Below, piece after piece: positions 31,009 through 40,088 of a stretch of DNA of 64,000 bases (within the stretch, counting starts at the first letter, position 1; each line of letters starts with the position of its first letter). Both the position numbers and the translations under genes were made by a program. The DNA lies in the NCBI GenBank assembly GCA_018266355.1, contig JAFEAP010000011.1, positions 1 through 64,000 of the forward strand, written 5' to 3'. Under the pieces are notes generated by a model. That model was not told where the DNA came from. It ran no database searches and worked only from the letters and a program-made list of their open reading frames with translations. The DNA is from Bdellovibrionales bacterium. Lineage in GTDB: Bacteria > Bdellovibrionota > UBA1018.

Positions 31009-32615
31009 TAGACGTTCGCTCCCTTGTATTCGTAAGGCCAGTGCGTGACCGTCGGGGTCGTCGGGCCGAAGTTATCGTGCGGAGGCGGCGATTTCGACTG
31101 CCACTCGAGCGTGAGAGCGCGCCACGGATTGTCGCCCGCGGCCGGGCCGGACTTCGCCGACTTGATCATGTTCCAAGCGACCATGAGGAAGCCGAGGAGC
31201 AGGAACCACGAACCGACCGTCGAGAGCGTGTTCCAGAGGTCGAACTCCGGAAGCTGCGACCAGTATCGGCGCGGCATCCCTTCGGTGCCCGCGATGAACT
31301 GCGGGAAGAAGGTCAGGTTGAAGCCGATGATGATCGAGATGAACGCCCACATCGCGACCGTCTCGTTATAGAGTTTTCCGGTCACCTTCGGGAACCAGTA
31401 GTGCATCCCGCCGACGAAGCCCATGATCGTTCCGCCGACCATGACGTAGTGGAAGTGCGCGATGACGAAGTACGTGTCCGTGAGGTGGACGTCGATCGCG
31501 AGCGTCGCGAGGAAGACCCCCGTGAGGCCGCCGATCGTGAAGAGTTCGATGAACCCGAGCGCGTAGAGCATCGGGGCGTTGAACCGGATCGATCCCTTAT
31601 ACATCGTGCCGACCCAGGAGAAGACCTTCACCCCCGTCGGGATGGCGACGAACATCGTGAGCAGCGAGAACACGAAGTTCGCGAGCTCCGACTGGCCGGA
31701 GACGAAAAGGTGGTGGCCCCACACGATGAACGCGACGAGCGCGATACCGAACGAAGCGAGCGCGATCGCGCGGTAACCGAAGATCGGCTTCCGCGAGAAG
31801 ACCGGGATGATCTCGGAGATCACGCCCATCGCCGGAAGGATCATGATGTACACGGCCGGGTGGGAATAGAACCAGAAGAAGTGCTGGAAGAGCACCGGAT
31901 CGCCGCCGAGAGCCGGATCGAAGATCCCGACCTTGAAGACGTGTTCGAAAATCAGGAGCACGAGCGTGATCGCGAGGACCGGCGTCGCGAGGACCTGGAT
32001 GATCGACGTCGCGTAGAGCGCCCAAAGGAGCAGCGGGAGCCGGTTCCACGTGAGGCCCGGAGCGCGCAGCTTCTGGATCGTGACGATGAAGTTCAGCCCG
32101 GTGAGGATCGACGAGAAGCCGGCGACGAACGCGCCGAAGATCACGAGGATCACGCCCCCGCCGGTGCGGATCGAGTAAGGCGTATAGAACGTCCAACCGG
32201 TGTCGGCGCCGCCGAGGAAGAGCGCGAGGCACGCGAACGTCGCGCCCGCGAGGTAGATGTAGTACGAAGCGAGGTTCAGCTTCGGAAACGCGACGTCCTT
32301 CGCTCCGAGCATCATCGGCAGCACGAAGTTTCCGATCGAGGCCGGGATCGCCGGAATGATCACGAGGAAGACCATGATCGCGCCGTGATAGGTCATCAGC
32401 TTGTTGTAGGTGTTCGCGTCGACGACCGGATGGCCCGAGTGCATCAGGTTCAACCGGATGATCAAGGCGAAAATCCCGCCGAGGAAGAAGAAGAAACAAA
32501 CCGACGCGAGGTACATCAGGCCGATCCGCTTGTGGTCGACCGTCGTCATCCAGGACCAAAGTCCTTTTTCGTGGTTCAGGTAGTTATCGCCGTGGGCTTC
32601 AGCAGTATGGGCCAT
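31008..32615 (-). CDS. coxA: Cytochrome c oxidase subunit I (A2-type heme-copper oxidase)
   Basis: A 535-residue catalytic subunit with twelve helices, reducing oxygen to water and pumping protons. Heme and copper ligands are visible: an early His (TYHGAIMVF, heme a), the active-site YSHPAVYI helix with the crosslinked His-Tyr, the GHHLFVSG pair for CuB, and HFHYVM for the a3/a hemes. The helix VI position that carries Glu in A1 enzymes reads SHPAVY preceded by Tyr-Ser, which is the YSHP signature of A2-type oxidases with an alternative D-channel. It lies between coxB and coxC in an uninterrupted operon, which fits a caa3 enzyme. Confidence 0.95.
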   Translation of the reverse strand: MAHTAEAHGDNYLNHEKGLWSWMTTVDHKRIGLMYLASVCFFFFLGGIFALIIRLNLMHSGHPVVDANTYNKLMTYHGAIMVFLVIIPAIPASIGNFVLPMMLGAKDVAFPKLNLASYYIYLAGATFACLALFLGGADTGWTFYTPYSIRTGGGVILVIFGAFVAGFSSILTGLNFIVTIQKLRAPGLTWNRLPLLLWALYATSIIQVLATPVLAITLVLLIFEHVFKVGIFDPALGGDPVLFQHFFWFYSHPAVYIMILPAMGVISEIIPVFSRKPIFGYRAIALASFGIALVAFIVWGHHLFVSGQSELANFVFSLLTMFVAIPTGVKVFSWVGTMYKGSIRFNAPMLYALGFIELFTIGGLTGVFLATLAIDVHLTDTYFVIAHFHYVMVGGTIMGFVGGMHYWFPKVTGKLYNETVAMWAFISIIIGFNLTFFPQFIAGTEGMPRRYWSQLPEFDLWNTLSTVGSWFLLLGFLMVAWNMIKSAKSGPAAGDNPWRALTLEWQSKSPPPHDNFGPTTPTVTHWPYEYKGANV

Positions 32616-32630
32616 GGTCTTCGACTCCGG

Positions 32631-33659
32631 TTAATTCAGGCTCTTGATGTAAGCGACGATCGCGTTCATGTCTTCTTCGCCGATCATGTCCTTCGTGTAG
32701 GGAGGCATGACCGGATTGAAACCCTTCACGACTTTCGCCTGGGGCTTCTGGATCGATTCGCGGATGTAGTTCTCGTCGACGGTGACTTTCGTTCCGTCGA
32801 GCAGCTCCTGCTCGTGTCCGAAGATTCCCTTGTAGCTCGGGCCGATCTTCGCGCTGCCGTCGATCGAGTGGCAAGCCGTGCATCCCTTCGCTTGGACGAG
32901 CTTCGCGCCCTGGTCCGGGAGCGGGAGCTTCGCGTTCGCGAGGCGGGCCGAAGACTGAGCGGCCGCGAGGAGATCCGACGAAGGCGTCTTCACGCCGGTG
33001 ACTTGATATGGCTTCCCGGCTTTCCAGAGTTCGTATTGCTCCGGCTCGAGGACTTCGACTTTCGCGAGCATGCCCGAGTGCGAGGTGCCGCAGTATTCGG
33101 TACAGAACACTTGGTGTTCGCCGGCGACTTTCGGCTCGAACCAGACCGAGGTGTACATTCCCGGAACCACGTCCTGCTTCACGCGGAAGTTCGGGATGAA
33201 GAACGAATGGATGACGTCCTGGGAAGTCATGATGAGCTTGATCGGTTTTCCGAGCGGCACCACGAGCTTCGAAGCTTCGGTGCGGCCGTCGTCGTACTGG
33301 AACGTCCAGAGCCACTGTTTGCCGATCACGCGGATTTCCATCGCGTCCGTCGGAGCGTGGATTTGCTTTTTATAAACGGACCAGCCCCACCCGAAGATGG
33401 CCATGAGGAGGATCGTCGGGATGATCGTCCAGAACGCTTCGAGCGCGTGGTGGTCGACGATGTATTTCGTCTTCCGGCCTTCTTTCTTCCGGTAGACGAT
33501 CGCGAAATAAATCATTCCGCCGACGACGAGGATGAAGAAGAAGACGCTCAACCAGAAGAGGAACCAGTAAAGGTGGTCCCACGTCACCGCGACGTCCGAA
33601 CCTTGCAGCGGGAGACCCCACGCCGCTTTGCCGTAAGCTTTACTCATCACAGAATTCAT
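32631..33659 (-). CDS. coxB: Cytochrome c oxidase subunit II with C-terminal cytochrome c domain (caa3 type)
   Basis: A 342-residue protein. Two membrane helices (about 28-55 and 72-96) precede the CuA cupredoxin domain. The CuA ligands are H151, C186, E188, C190, H194 and M197 (in FCTEYCGTSHSGM), and the aromatic patch is KQWLWTFQYDDG. From about 240 a heme c domain follows, with CTACH at 260-264 and VMPPYTKD as the likely Met ligand. This places the electron donor on the enzyme itself. There is no cleavable signal or lipobox. It is the first structural cox gene, 13 bases after the Sco gene. Confidence 0.95.
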   Translation of the reverse strand: MNSVMSKAYGKAAWGLPLQGSDVAVTWDHLYWFLFWLSVFFFILVVGGMIYFAIVYRKKEGRKTKYIVDHHALEAFWTIIPTILLMAIFGWGWSVYKKQIHAPTDAMEIRVIGKQWLWTFQYDDGRTEASKLVVPLGKPIKLIMTSQDVIHSFFIPNFRVKQDVVPGMYTSVWFEPKVAGEHQVFCTEYCGTSHSGMLAKVEVLEPEQYELWKAGKPYQVTGVKTPSSDLLAAAQSSARLANAKLPLPDQGAKLVQAKGCTACHSIDGSAKIGPSYKGIFGHEQELLDGTKVTVDENYIRESIQKPQAKVVKGFNPVMPPYTKDMIGEEDMNAIVAYIKSLN

Positions 33660-33672
33660 CGACCCACTCCGT

Positions 33673-34506
33673 TTACGACTTCATTTCGCGTCTTCTCGAG
33701 ATCGCGATAAAACCGCCCAGCACCAACACCACGGCGACGAACGCCACTTGCAGAACACGCGTCACCGTCAAGGAATACTGCCGAAGATGCGTATTATAGC
33801 TGAAACAGAAGAGGAGGATTCGATCGATGATCGTGCCGATCTTGCCGTTCGAGGCCTCCAAGAGCGATAAGCGTAGGTCGGACGCTCGATACTGAATCCC
33901 GTATAAAACCCGGGAGATTTTCCCGTCGGGAGTCAGCACGAAAATGCCCGCACCGTGCGCGAATTGCTTTTCTTTTTCATCCCAACGGTATCCGAATCCT
34001 AACTCTCCCGCGAGTGCTTTTATCTGGTTTTCCTCACCCGTCAGAAAATGCCACCCCGCGGCAGCCTCCGGTTTTCCCAGGGCTTCTACCAAGTTTTTCT
34101 TTTTCGTCGCCGCAAGCTCGGGCTTCTCGCGCGGATCAATGCTCACGTTCACGAGCGCGAACTCTTTGCCCGGCGTCCACGCGAGTTCCTTCATGCCGTC
34201 AACCAGCGCGTTAAGAATAACGCCGCACAGCATCGGACACTGATAATAGGCCATACTGATGATCACCGGCCGTTTCGCCGCGAAAAAATCCCCGAGGCGC
34301 ACGGACTTTCCGGTTTCGTCGGTGAACTTCAAACCCAGGTCGATCGATCCGCCGAGTTTGTCGGTGATCCCCACGCCGCTCATATCGGGCCCTTTCTCGT
34401 TCTGAGCGGCGAGTCCGGCGGCTTTGTCTGCGCCGGATCCGAACGCGGAAAACACGACCGAAAGACCAAGGAAAACAACGGCCACGAAACGGGTATGGGT
34501 TTTCAT
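33673..34506 (-). CDS. SCO1/SenC-family copper chaperone for cytochrome oxidase
   Basis: A 277-residue protein with a signal-anchor (FVAVVFLGLSVVFSAFG), a thioredoxin-fold Sco domain and an extra C-terminal helix (VLQVAFVAVVLVLGGFIAI) ending in basic residues. The copper-binding motif is C90-P-M-L-C94 (CxxxC), with the partner His in FAHGAGIFVL near residue 183. It delivers copper to, or reduces, the CuA site of CoxB. It leads the cox operon and is divergent from the heme O synthase fusion gene across 89 bases, so both assembly factors may share a regulatory region. The C-terminal membrane helix occurs in only some bacterial Sco proteins. Confidence 0.93.
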   Translation of the reverse strand: MKTHTRFVAVVFLGLSVVFSAFGSGADKAAGLAAQNEKGPDMSGVGITDKLGGSIDLGLKFTDETGKSVRLGDFFAAKRPVIISMAYYQCPMLCGVILNALVDGMKELAWTPGKEFALVNVSIDPREKPELAATKKKNLVEALGKPEAAAGWHFLTGEENQIKALAGELGFGYRWDEKEKQFAHGAGIFVLTPDGKISRVLYGIQYRASDLRLSLLEASNGKIGTIIDRILLFCFSYNTHLRQYSLTVTRVLQVAFVAVVLVLGGFIAISRRREMKS

Positions 34507-34595
34507 AAAGATTGCCGTCTTTCTTACTCCTCGATCCGGGTCCGCGCTACTTTCTATTTCGCATATTGCACCGCCTCTGATACCCGAAGGCCACC

Positions 34596-36362
34596 ATGGG
34601 AATTGCGATCACCGGCTCGAAACCGGTCCACCTCGGCATCTACCGCGAACTCTCGAAATCCGGAATCGTTGCCCTCGTCCTGATCAGCGTTCTCGGCGGC
34701 TACCTCGCCGGCCACCCCTTCGAACAGCCGCTCGACGGACTGCGCCTCCTCGTCACGCTCCTCGGCGTCCTCGGTGTCGCCGCGGGATCGAGCGCGCTGA
34801 ACCACTGGCAGGACCGCGAGATGGACGCGCGCATGCCGCGGACCGCGAAGCGCCCGATTCCGTCCGGCCGGATTTCCGAGGGCCACGCGCTCGCGTTCGC
34901 GTTCGGCGCGATGGCGATCGGCCTTTCGCTGCTCGCCCTCCTCTCCTGGAAACTCGTCGCGCTCGCGGCCCTCGCGATCTTTTCCTACAACGTCCTTTAT
35001 ACGCTCTGGTGGAAGCGCACGATGCCGTTCGCCGCCGTCCCCGGCGCCCTGCCCGGCGCGCTGCCGATCCTGATGGGCTACGCCGCCGCCGACGGGAACG
35101 TTCTCACGCCCGGAGGCATCTACCTTTTCGCCATCCTTTTCTTCTGGCAGATGCCCCACTTCTGGGTGCTCGCCCTCCGTTTCACCGACGACTACGCGAA
35201 AGGCGGAGTCCCGACCCTTCCGGTCGCCCACGGCACGCGCCTCACCGTCGGTCAGATCGTCGTGTGGTGTCTCGCGTACTGCGCGCTCGCGCTCGGCGCG
35301 CCGCTCTTCATCCGCGTCGGCGCGATGTACCTCGCGGTCGCGATCGCGGTCAGCGCGAAGATCCTCTGGGAACTGCGCGCCTTCGCCCGCGCGGGCGACG
35401 AGATCGCGAATCCGGGTTCGAAACTCTGGCTCCGATTCTTCCTCTGGGTGAATTTCTCCCTCATCGGATACGTCGGCGGAGTCGTCGCCGACCTCTGGTC
35501 GGTCTACCTCATCCGGCACGTGAAGGCGGCCGAGACCGTCGTCGCGAGCCCGTACGAATTCCCTGAGGAACGCGCGTACACGAAGTCCGATCGCGGTTTC
35601 TCGAAGTACGGCGCGGCTTCCCTTCACGGAAAGAAGAAAGTCGTCCTCACCTTCGACGACGGTCCGGATCCGAAACGCGCGCCGATGCTTCTCGACGTGT
35701 TGAAAAAATACGGCGTCCACGCCACGTTCTTCATGGTCGGCGATAAGGTCGACGCCGAAAGCGAGCCGGTGATCCGTCGCGAACTCCGCGAAGGCCACCT
35801 CGTCGCCGCGCACAGCCTCCACCACCGGAACTCGAACGACCTCTCCGAAAAAGCGTTCAAACTCGACCTCTGGACGAGCCTCTCGAAACTTTTCCCCTCG
35901 ATGGCCGAAGAGGGCGTGTTCCAGAAAGAAGTCTACTTCCGTTTCCCGTTCGGAGCGTACGGCGCCCCGGCCTACAACCAGATGAACACGCTTCGCTCAC
36001 TCTCCTACGAGAAATACGGCGAGAACTGCATCAACTTCGTGTTTTGGAACGTGGACTCGGACGATTGGGTCCCTTCGATGACTTCGCAGAAGATCGTCGA
36101 CGGCGTCATGGCCCAGCTCGAAGGCGGCACCGCTTACGAGCACGTCCTCCGGAACGGAAAATACGAGCTCCGCGCCTACCACGTGAATCCCGCGACCGCC
36201 CCGAAAGGCGGCGTGATCCTCATGCACGAGATCCACGACCGGAGCCTCGCCGCCGTTCCGCTATTGATCGAGCGCCTCGAACGCGCCGGATACGAGATCG
36301 TGCCGCTGAATTCCGTGAAAGAATATTCCTTCGCCGGCAAAACCTGCCAGCTCCGGAAGTAA
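34596..36362 (+). CDS. Heme O synthase (protoheme IX farnesyltransferase) fused to a polysaccharide deacetylase
   Basis: A 588-residue, uninterrupted fusion. Residues 1-310 are a CtaB/CyoE-type UbiA prenyltransferase: first Asp-rich motif NHWQDREMDARM (69-80), YNVLYTLWWKR (131-141) and FFWQMPHFWVLAL (182-194), with about nine helices. It farnesylates heme b to heme O for the oxidase. Residues about 345-570 are a NodB-type polysaccharide deacetylase: TFDDGP (352-357), HSLHH (406-410), RFPFG (449-453) and LMHEIHD (542-548). The metal triad Asp-His-His appears complete. There is no in-frame Met or GTG in the linker that could start a separate deacetylase. With nine helices the C-terminal domain would sit in the periplasm, near peptidoglycan. 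Confidence 0.93.
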   Translation: MGIAITGSKPVHLGIYRELSKSGIVALVLISVLGGYLAGHPFEQPLDGLRLLVTLLGVLGVAAGSSALNHWQDREMDARMPRTAKRPIPSGRISEGHALAFAFGAMAIGLSLLALLSWKLVALAALAIFSYNVLYTLWWKRTMPFAAVPGALPGALPILMGYAAADGNVLTPGGIYLFAILFFWQMPHFWVLALRFTDDYAKGGVPTLPVAHGTRLTVGQIVVWCLAYCALALGAPLFIRVGAMYLAVAIAVSAKILWELRAFARAGDEIANPGSKLWLRFFLWVNFSLIGYVGGVVADLWSVYLIRHVKAAETVVASPYEFPEERAYTKSDRGFSKYGAASLHGKKKVVLTFDDGPDPKRAPMLLDVLKKYGVHATFFMVGDKVDAESEPVIRRELREGHLVAAHSLHHRNSNDLSEKAFKLDLWTSLSKLFPSMAEEGVFQKEVYFRFPFGAYGAPAYNQMNTLRSLSYEKYGENCINFVFWNVDSDDWVPSMTSQKIVDGVMAQLEGGTAYEHVLRNGKYELRAYHVNPATAPKGGVILMHEIHDRSLAAVPLLIERLERAGYEIVPLNSVKEYSFAGKTCQLRK

Positions 36363-36456
36363 CTCGCGTTTCCGCGCGATCGCGACCGCTCCGTCAGGGT
36401 GCTGACGGCGGGAGTCCGTAGAAAACGCCTCGGGACTCGTGTCATCATAAAAAAGG

Positions 36457-37629
36457 ATGGGGTCGGGTCTCCGAATAAAACTTATCTGCGCCACGCTCGC
36501 GTTATCGCTTTGGGCGAACGCAGCCTTCGCGTTCGCTCCGCTCAATACCGCCGAAGCGTGCCACTCCGTCGTGACGAACGCGGTCGACGGGCTCAACGCC
36601 CTCCCCCTCACGAAGAAAATCCTGGCCGCGAAACTCTCGAAAGGTTGGCACGATCGCTTCGATCTCGAGATGTATCACGACCTCACGGCGAAATACCGCG
36701 CGAAGATCGAACAGGGAACCTTCGGTCTGGAAGAGTGGGGATTCGCGGAGAGCCAGCTCGCCTACCTCACGGCGATGATCGAAAAATCCCTCGATCGGGA
36801 TATCACGATCGGCGACCTCTTCATCGAAGACCCGAATAACGCCCGCGCCCTCCAACTCCTCTGCCGAAAAATCGACTTCTCGCGGAACCTGACCTCTCAC
36901 GAGCTCGAGACCGTGGTCGAGAAGGCGTTCATGCTCACCGGGAAACTCGACTTGAAACTCACGGATCTCGCGAACATGAGCACCGACCGCGTGCGGGCGA
37001 TCATGCAGGAACACGCCTGGAAAGAGATGACGAAGGTCGGGATCGTCGACCTTTACACCCGGATGGGGCTTCGTACCTACACTTCCCGCGAAATCCGCAG
37101 CATGCGGAACGAAGCCGTCCGCGCCGCGTTCCTCGACCGGAAGATCCCGATCGAGCAGCTGGACGCCGAGCTCGCGAAGATCCAGGAATATCGGGTCGAA
37201 GGATTCATGCGGAAATGGAAACGTTACTTCCGCGACCCGCGTCTCCAGGCCGCGCTCGTGATCCCGACTTGGAACCCGGCGTCGATGGCGTCCCGACTCC
37301 ACCTCGGGGTCCTTCCTGACATCGCGTGGGTCACGTTCGAACCCGCGATCCTCGAACGCTGCATGAAGCTCAGCCTCGAGGAATGCGTGAAGCTCATCGA
37401 GCCCCAGCTCAAAACGATGATGGTCGTCGACCGCACGTACAAGTTCGTCCAACACGTCATCGCGATCTGGGCCGGCGTATTCACCTTCGCCTACGCGATC
37501 GGACAGCTGAACGATCTCACGCCCGACGAAATGCAGGACTGGGTCGTTCGCCAGGGCAAGGCCGCGATGCTCGAGTACAAAACCGAATTCGAGCGCGAAC
37601 AACACGACGGCGGCCACGTCGTCAAATAG
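36457..37629 (+). CDS. Secreted helical protein of unknown function
   Basis: A 390-residue protein with signal peptide RIKLICATLALSLWANAAFA (cleavage after about residue 25). The mature chain is almost wholly alpha-helical, with many charged residues, five cysteines (ACHSVV, LLCRKI, ERCMKL, EECVKL among them) and a hydrophobic helix near the C-terminus (VQHVIAIWAGVFTFAYAIG) that could anchor it. No family is recognised. The AAAAAGG run touches the ATG, so the ribosome-binding site is poorly spaced. It is a single gene between the CtaB fusion and the OmpA-type lipoprotein. Confidence 0.65.
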   Translation: MGSGLRIKLICATLALSLWANAAFAFAPLNTAEACHSVVTNAVDGLNALPLTKKILAAKLSKGWHDRFDLEMYHDLTAKYRAKIEQGTFGLEEWGFAESQLAYLTAMIEKSLDRDITIGDLFIEDPNNARALQLLCRKIDFSRNLTSHELETVVEKAFMLTGKLDLKLTDLANMSTDRVRAIMQEHAWKEMTKVGIVDLYTRMGLRTYTSREIRSMRNEAVRAAFLDRKIPIEQLDAELAKIQEYRVEGFMRKWKRYFRDPRLQAALVIPTWNPASMASRLHLGVLPDIAWVTFEPAILERCMKLSLEECVKLIEPQLKTMMVVDRTYKFVQHVIAIWAGVFTFAYAIGQLNDLTPDEMQDWVVRQGKAAMLEYKTEFEREQHDGGHVVK

Positions 37630-37739
37630 CCTCTCCACCGACGCGGCCGCGTCACGGGAATTTCGCCCCGAATCGCGCTGGTCCGGAACTTGATCCCTTT
37701 TCGGGCGATAACGCTCGCAACCCGAAAAGGAAGCTGATC

Positions 37740-39296
37740 ATGAAACGACACCTTTCGATCCTCGCCGTCTCCGCGCTCGCGCTGACGGCCTGCTCCAGTT
37801 CGACGAAAAAGTTCGATTATCCGCCGACGACGAACGCCGCGGCCGAGATCGAGAACCTCGAGAGCGAAATGAAGATCGCCACGACGAACCAAGTGAACGT
37901 TCTCGCGCCGAACTCGTTCGCGGAAGCCCGCGAAAAACTCGACGACGCGAAACGCGACCTCGCCGACCGCGCGAAGAACGAGGAGGTTCTCGAGGACCTC
38001 GGCTACGCACGCGCCCATCTCGACGCCGCGAAGGCCTGCGCTCCTCGAGCGGAAGCCGCGATGCCGGAAGTCCTGAAAGCCCGGAACGACGCGCTCGCCG
38101 CGGACGGGGTCCGGCTGCGGAACGCGGACTTGATCGACGCGGATAAGGCGCTGAAGAAGACGACGGAAGACTTCGAATCCGGCAGCCCGACGGTCTCCGT
38201 CGAGAAGCGCGGCGAGCTCCAAAAAATGTACATGGACGTCGAAGTCGCCGCGATCAAAGCCGATCACCTCGGCCAAGCGAAGGCCCTCATCGATGCCGCG
38301 AAAAAAATGGACGCGAAGAAATACGCCGCAAAGAGCCTGAACGAGGCCGAAGCGAGTTATCAGGCCGCCGAACGCACGATCGAAGCGAATCGCCACGATT
38401 CGACGAAGATCGCCCGGGCCGCGGACGAGGCGACGATCGCCGCGAAGCACGCCGTCGAGATCACCCGTCTCGCGAAGGGCATGAAGGAGCAGTCTCCGGA
38501 AGAGGCCGCGATCGCCATGGACGCGAAACGGAACGAAGCCGCCCACGCCCAAGCCGAGGCGGAACGCAACGCGGACCGGCTCGCGGCGGCTCGCACGAGC
38601 TTGCAAGACGCCCGCTCGACGATCCGGGACAAGAACTCCGAGATCTCTACGATCGACGCCGAAAAGGAGAAGCTCGAACGGGATCGCCGGTTCAACGAGG
38701 CGTTCGCGACCGCCCAACATAAATTCTCCTCGGACGAGGCCGAGGTCTATCGCCAGGGCGATAACCTCGTCGTCCGGCTGAAGAAGGCGGGCTTCCCGTC
38801 CGGAAAGGCCTCGCTCTCCGACGCCTCGAAGGAAGAACTCGCCAAGGTGAAGGAAGTCGCCGCCGAACTCGGAGCCGCTAAAATCCTCGTCGAAGGCCAC
38901 ACCGACTCGGTCGGTGGGCACGCGCAGAACCAAGCGCTCTCCGAAAAACGAGCCGACGCGGTCGCGGATTACTTCGTTTCCGAAGGCGTTCTCTCCGCGA
39001 ACGCCGTCGAGGCGAAAGGCTTCGGCGACTCGAAACCGCTGGCTTCGAACAAGACGGCCGCCGGACGCAGCCTGAACCGCCGGGTCGACGTCGTGATCTC
39101 GCCCGAACGACCGGACGACGTCGCGGCGACCTCGATGAGCTCGGCCGCCCGCCCCGCTGATCAAGCCCCGGGCACGCGCCCGGACGCCCCTCCGCCGGCA
39201 GGTAAACGCGGTTACGGCGAGTCGCCGGCCGATCGGCCGCTCCCGCTCCCGGGCGGGAAGCCGATGGCTCCCCCGCCGCCGATGCGGGACGAATAA
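37740..39296 (+). CDS. OmpA-family lipoprotein with a long coiled-coil region
   Basis: A 518-residue protein. AAGGA precedes the ATG. The lipoprotein signal (RHLSILAVSALALTAC) leads to a long Ala/Lys/Glu-rich helical region (about 40-310, DUF4398-like coils such as AREKLDDAKRDLADRAKNEE). An OmpA/MotB peptidoglycan-binding domain follows (about 325-440: ILVEGHTDSVGGH, then NQALSEKRADAVADYF, and NRRVDVVIS). The last 65 residues are a Pro/Gly-rich tail. The lipid would sit in the outer membrane with the OmpA domain bound to the cell wall, so it is a Pal-like tether with a long spacer. Flanked by secreted proteins; no tol genes nearby. Confidence 0.9.
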   Translation: MKRHLSILAVSALALTACSSSTKKFDYPPTTNAAAEIENLESEMKIATTNQVNVLAPNSFAEAREKLDDAKRDLADRAKNEEVLEDLGYARAHLDAAKACAPRAEAAMPEVLKARNDALAADGVRLRNADLIDADKALKKTTEDFESGSPTVSVEKRGELQKMYMDVEVAAIKADHLGQAKALIDAAKKMDAKKYAAKSLNEAEASYQAAERTIEANRHDSTKIARAADEATIAAKHAVEITRLAKGMKEQSPEEAAIAMDAKRNEAAHAQAEAERNADRLAAARTSLQDARSTIRDKNSEISTIDAEKEKLERDRRFNEAFATAQHKFSSDEAEVYRQGDNLVVRLKKAGFPSGKASLSDASKEELAKVKEVAAELGAAKILVEGHTDSVGGHAQNQALSEKRADAVADYFVSEGVLSANAVEAKGFGDSKPLASNKTAAGRSLNRRVDVVISPERPDDVAATSMSSAARPADQAPGTRPDAPPPAGKRGYGESPADRPLPLPGGKPMAPPPPMRDE

Positions 39297-39342
39297 TCAC
39301 CCTACGCCGTATCGAAACGTCCCTTTCGATCGACGATCAAAT

Positions 39343-39378
39343 CTCGGGGGTTCCGCCAGACGTGGCCGGACCCCCGAG
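39343..39378. terminator. Hairpin between convergent genes, probable terminator
   Basis: CTCGGGGG-T-TCCG (39343-39355) pairs with CGGA-CCCCCGAG (39367-39378), twelve pairs with one bulged T and an 11-base loop. It lies between the OmpA-lipoprotein stop and the convergent gene at 39405. A true T run is lacking on either strand. Confidence 0.45.
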
Positions 39379-39404
39379 TCGATTTAAGCCGAAGTAAGAT
39401 CCGC

Positions 39405-39968
39405 TCAGCGAACGATGAATTTCGGCGGGCCGAGGCGAATGACGAGGAACATCCCGCTGCGCTTTTTGATTTCGTGGCGCGCGCCGATGCTCATCGAGCG
39501 GAGGGAGAAGTCGAAGTCCGATTCGTCTTCCGGATTCTGGGCGCCGACGAGTTCGTATTGCTCTTCGCCGCCGACGACGTCGGCCGAGTCGCGGAACTTC
39601 AGCACGACTTTCTTCCAGGCGGTGACGTCCTTTTTCGCGTAGCCGTTGCACACGTACTCCGGGCTCCGGCGGCAGCCGATATTCGAATAGCCTCCGTCAT
39701 GTCCGGCGCGCATGCCGCCGTAGTTCGGGCAATTCCCGGCGGAAATCTCGGTCACTTGTCGGCGAACCGTCCATCCGCCGACGCAGTCGGTTTCGGTCGC
39801 CGGGATCGGCATCGTGAGGCGGACCTTCTTCGGCGACTTTTCGTTCCGAACGAGGATCGCCGAGGCGGATTGGAGAGTGATTTCCTCTCGATCGAGAAGG
39901 ATCGGTTCTGCGCGGGCCGAAGAGGCCACGCAAACGAGGCTCAGGAGCAGAAATGCGGTTTTCTTCAT
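39405..39968 (-). CDS. Secreted cysteine-containing protein of unknown function
   Basis: A 187-residue protein. The ATG at 39968 gives the signal KKTAFLLLSLVCVASSARA; the frame runs 13 codons further up without a better start. The mature part has strand-rich segments (ITLQSASAILVRNE, KVRLTMPIPATETDC) and four conserved-looking cysteines (ETDCVGGW, GNCPNY, IGCRRS, YVCNGYA) that may form two disulfides. The family is not recognised. Isolated on the minus strand, with an AT-rich inverted repeat in its upstream region. Confidence 0.62.
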   Translation of the reverse strand: MKKTAFLLLSLVCVASSARAEPILLDREEITLQSASAILVRNEKSPKKVRLTMPIPATETDCVGGWTVRRQVTEISAGNCPNYGGMRAGHDGGYSNIGCRRSPEYVCNGYAKKDVTAWKKVVLKFRDSADVVGGEEQYELVGAQNPEDESDFDFSLRSMSIGARHEIKKRSGMFLVIRLGPPKFIVR

Positions 39969-40030
39969 GGCGACGGTATAGCCGCCCTGATGTCGCGGCG
40001 CCACCAAGAAACGACAGAACGCCCCTAAGG

Positions 40031-40054
40031 CCTTTAAATATATGTTATTAAAGG
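40031..40054. promoter_or_regulatory. AT-rich inverted repeat upstream of a secreted-protein gene
   Basis: CCTTTAA and TTAAAGG flank a ten-base AT-rich spacer (perfect 7-10-7). It lies 63 bases upstream of the 39968 start and 35 bases downstream of the preceding gene, so it could be an operator or an AT-rich promoter element. No consensus -35 was found. Confidence 0.35.
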
Positions 40055-40088
40055 AAAATTAAGGATCGTTCCGGCCCTGGAGCCGGTC

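Noticed and set aside
30957..33710. A 917-codon open frame on the plus strand
   Set aside because: It is antisense to coxA and coxB, which have complete metal-ligand sets.
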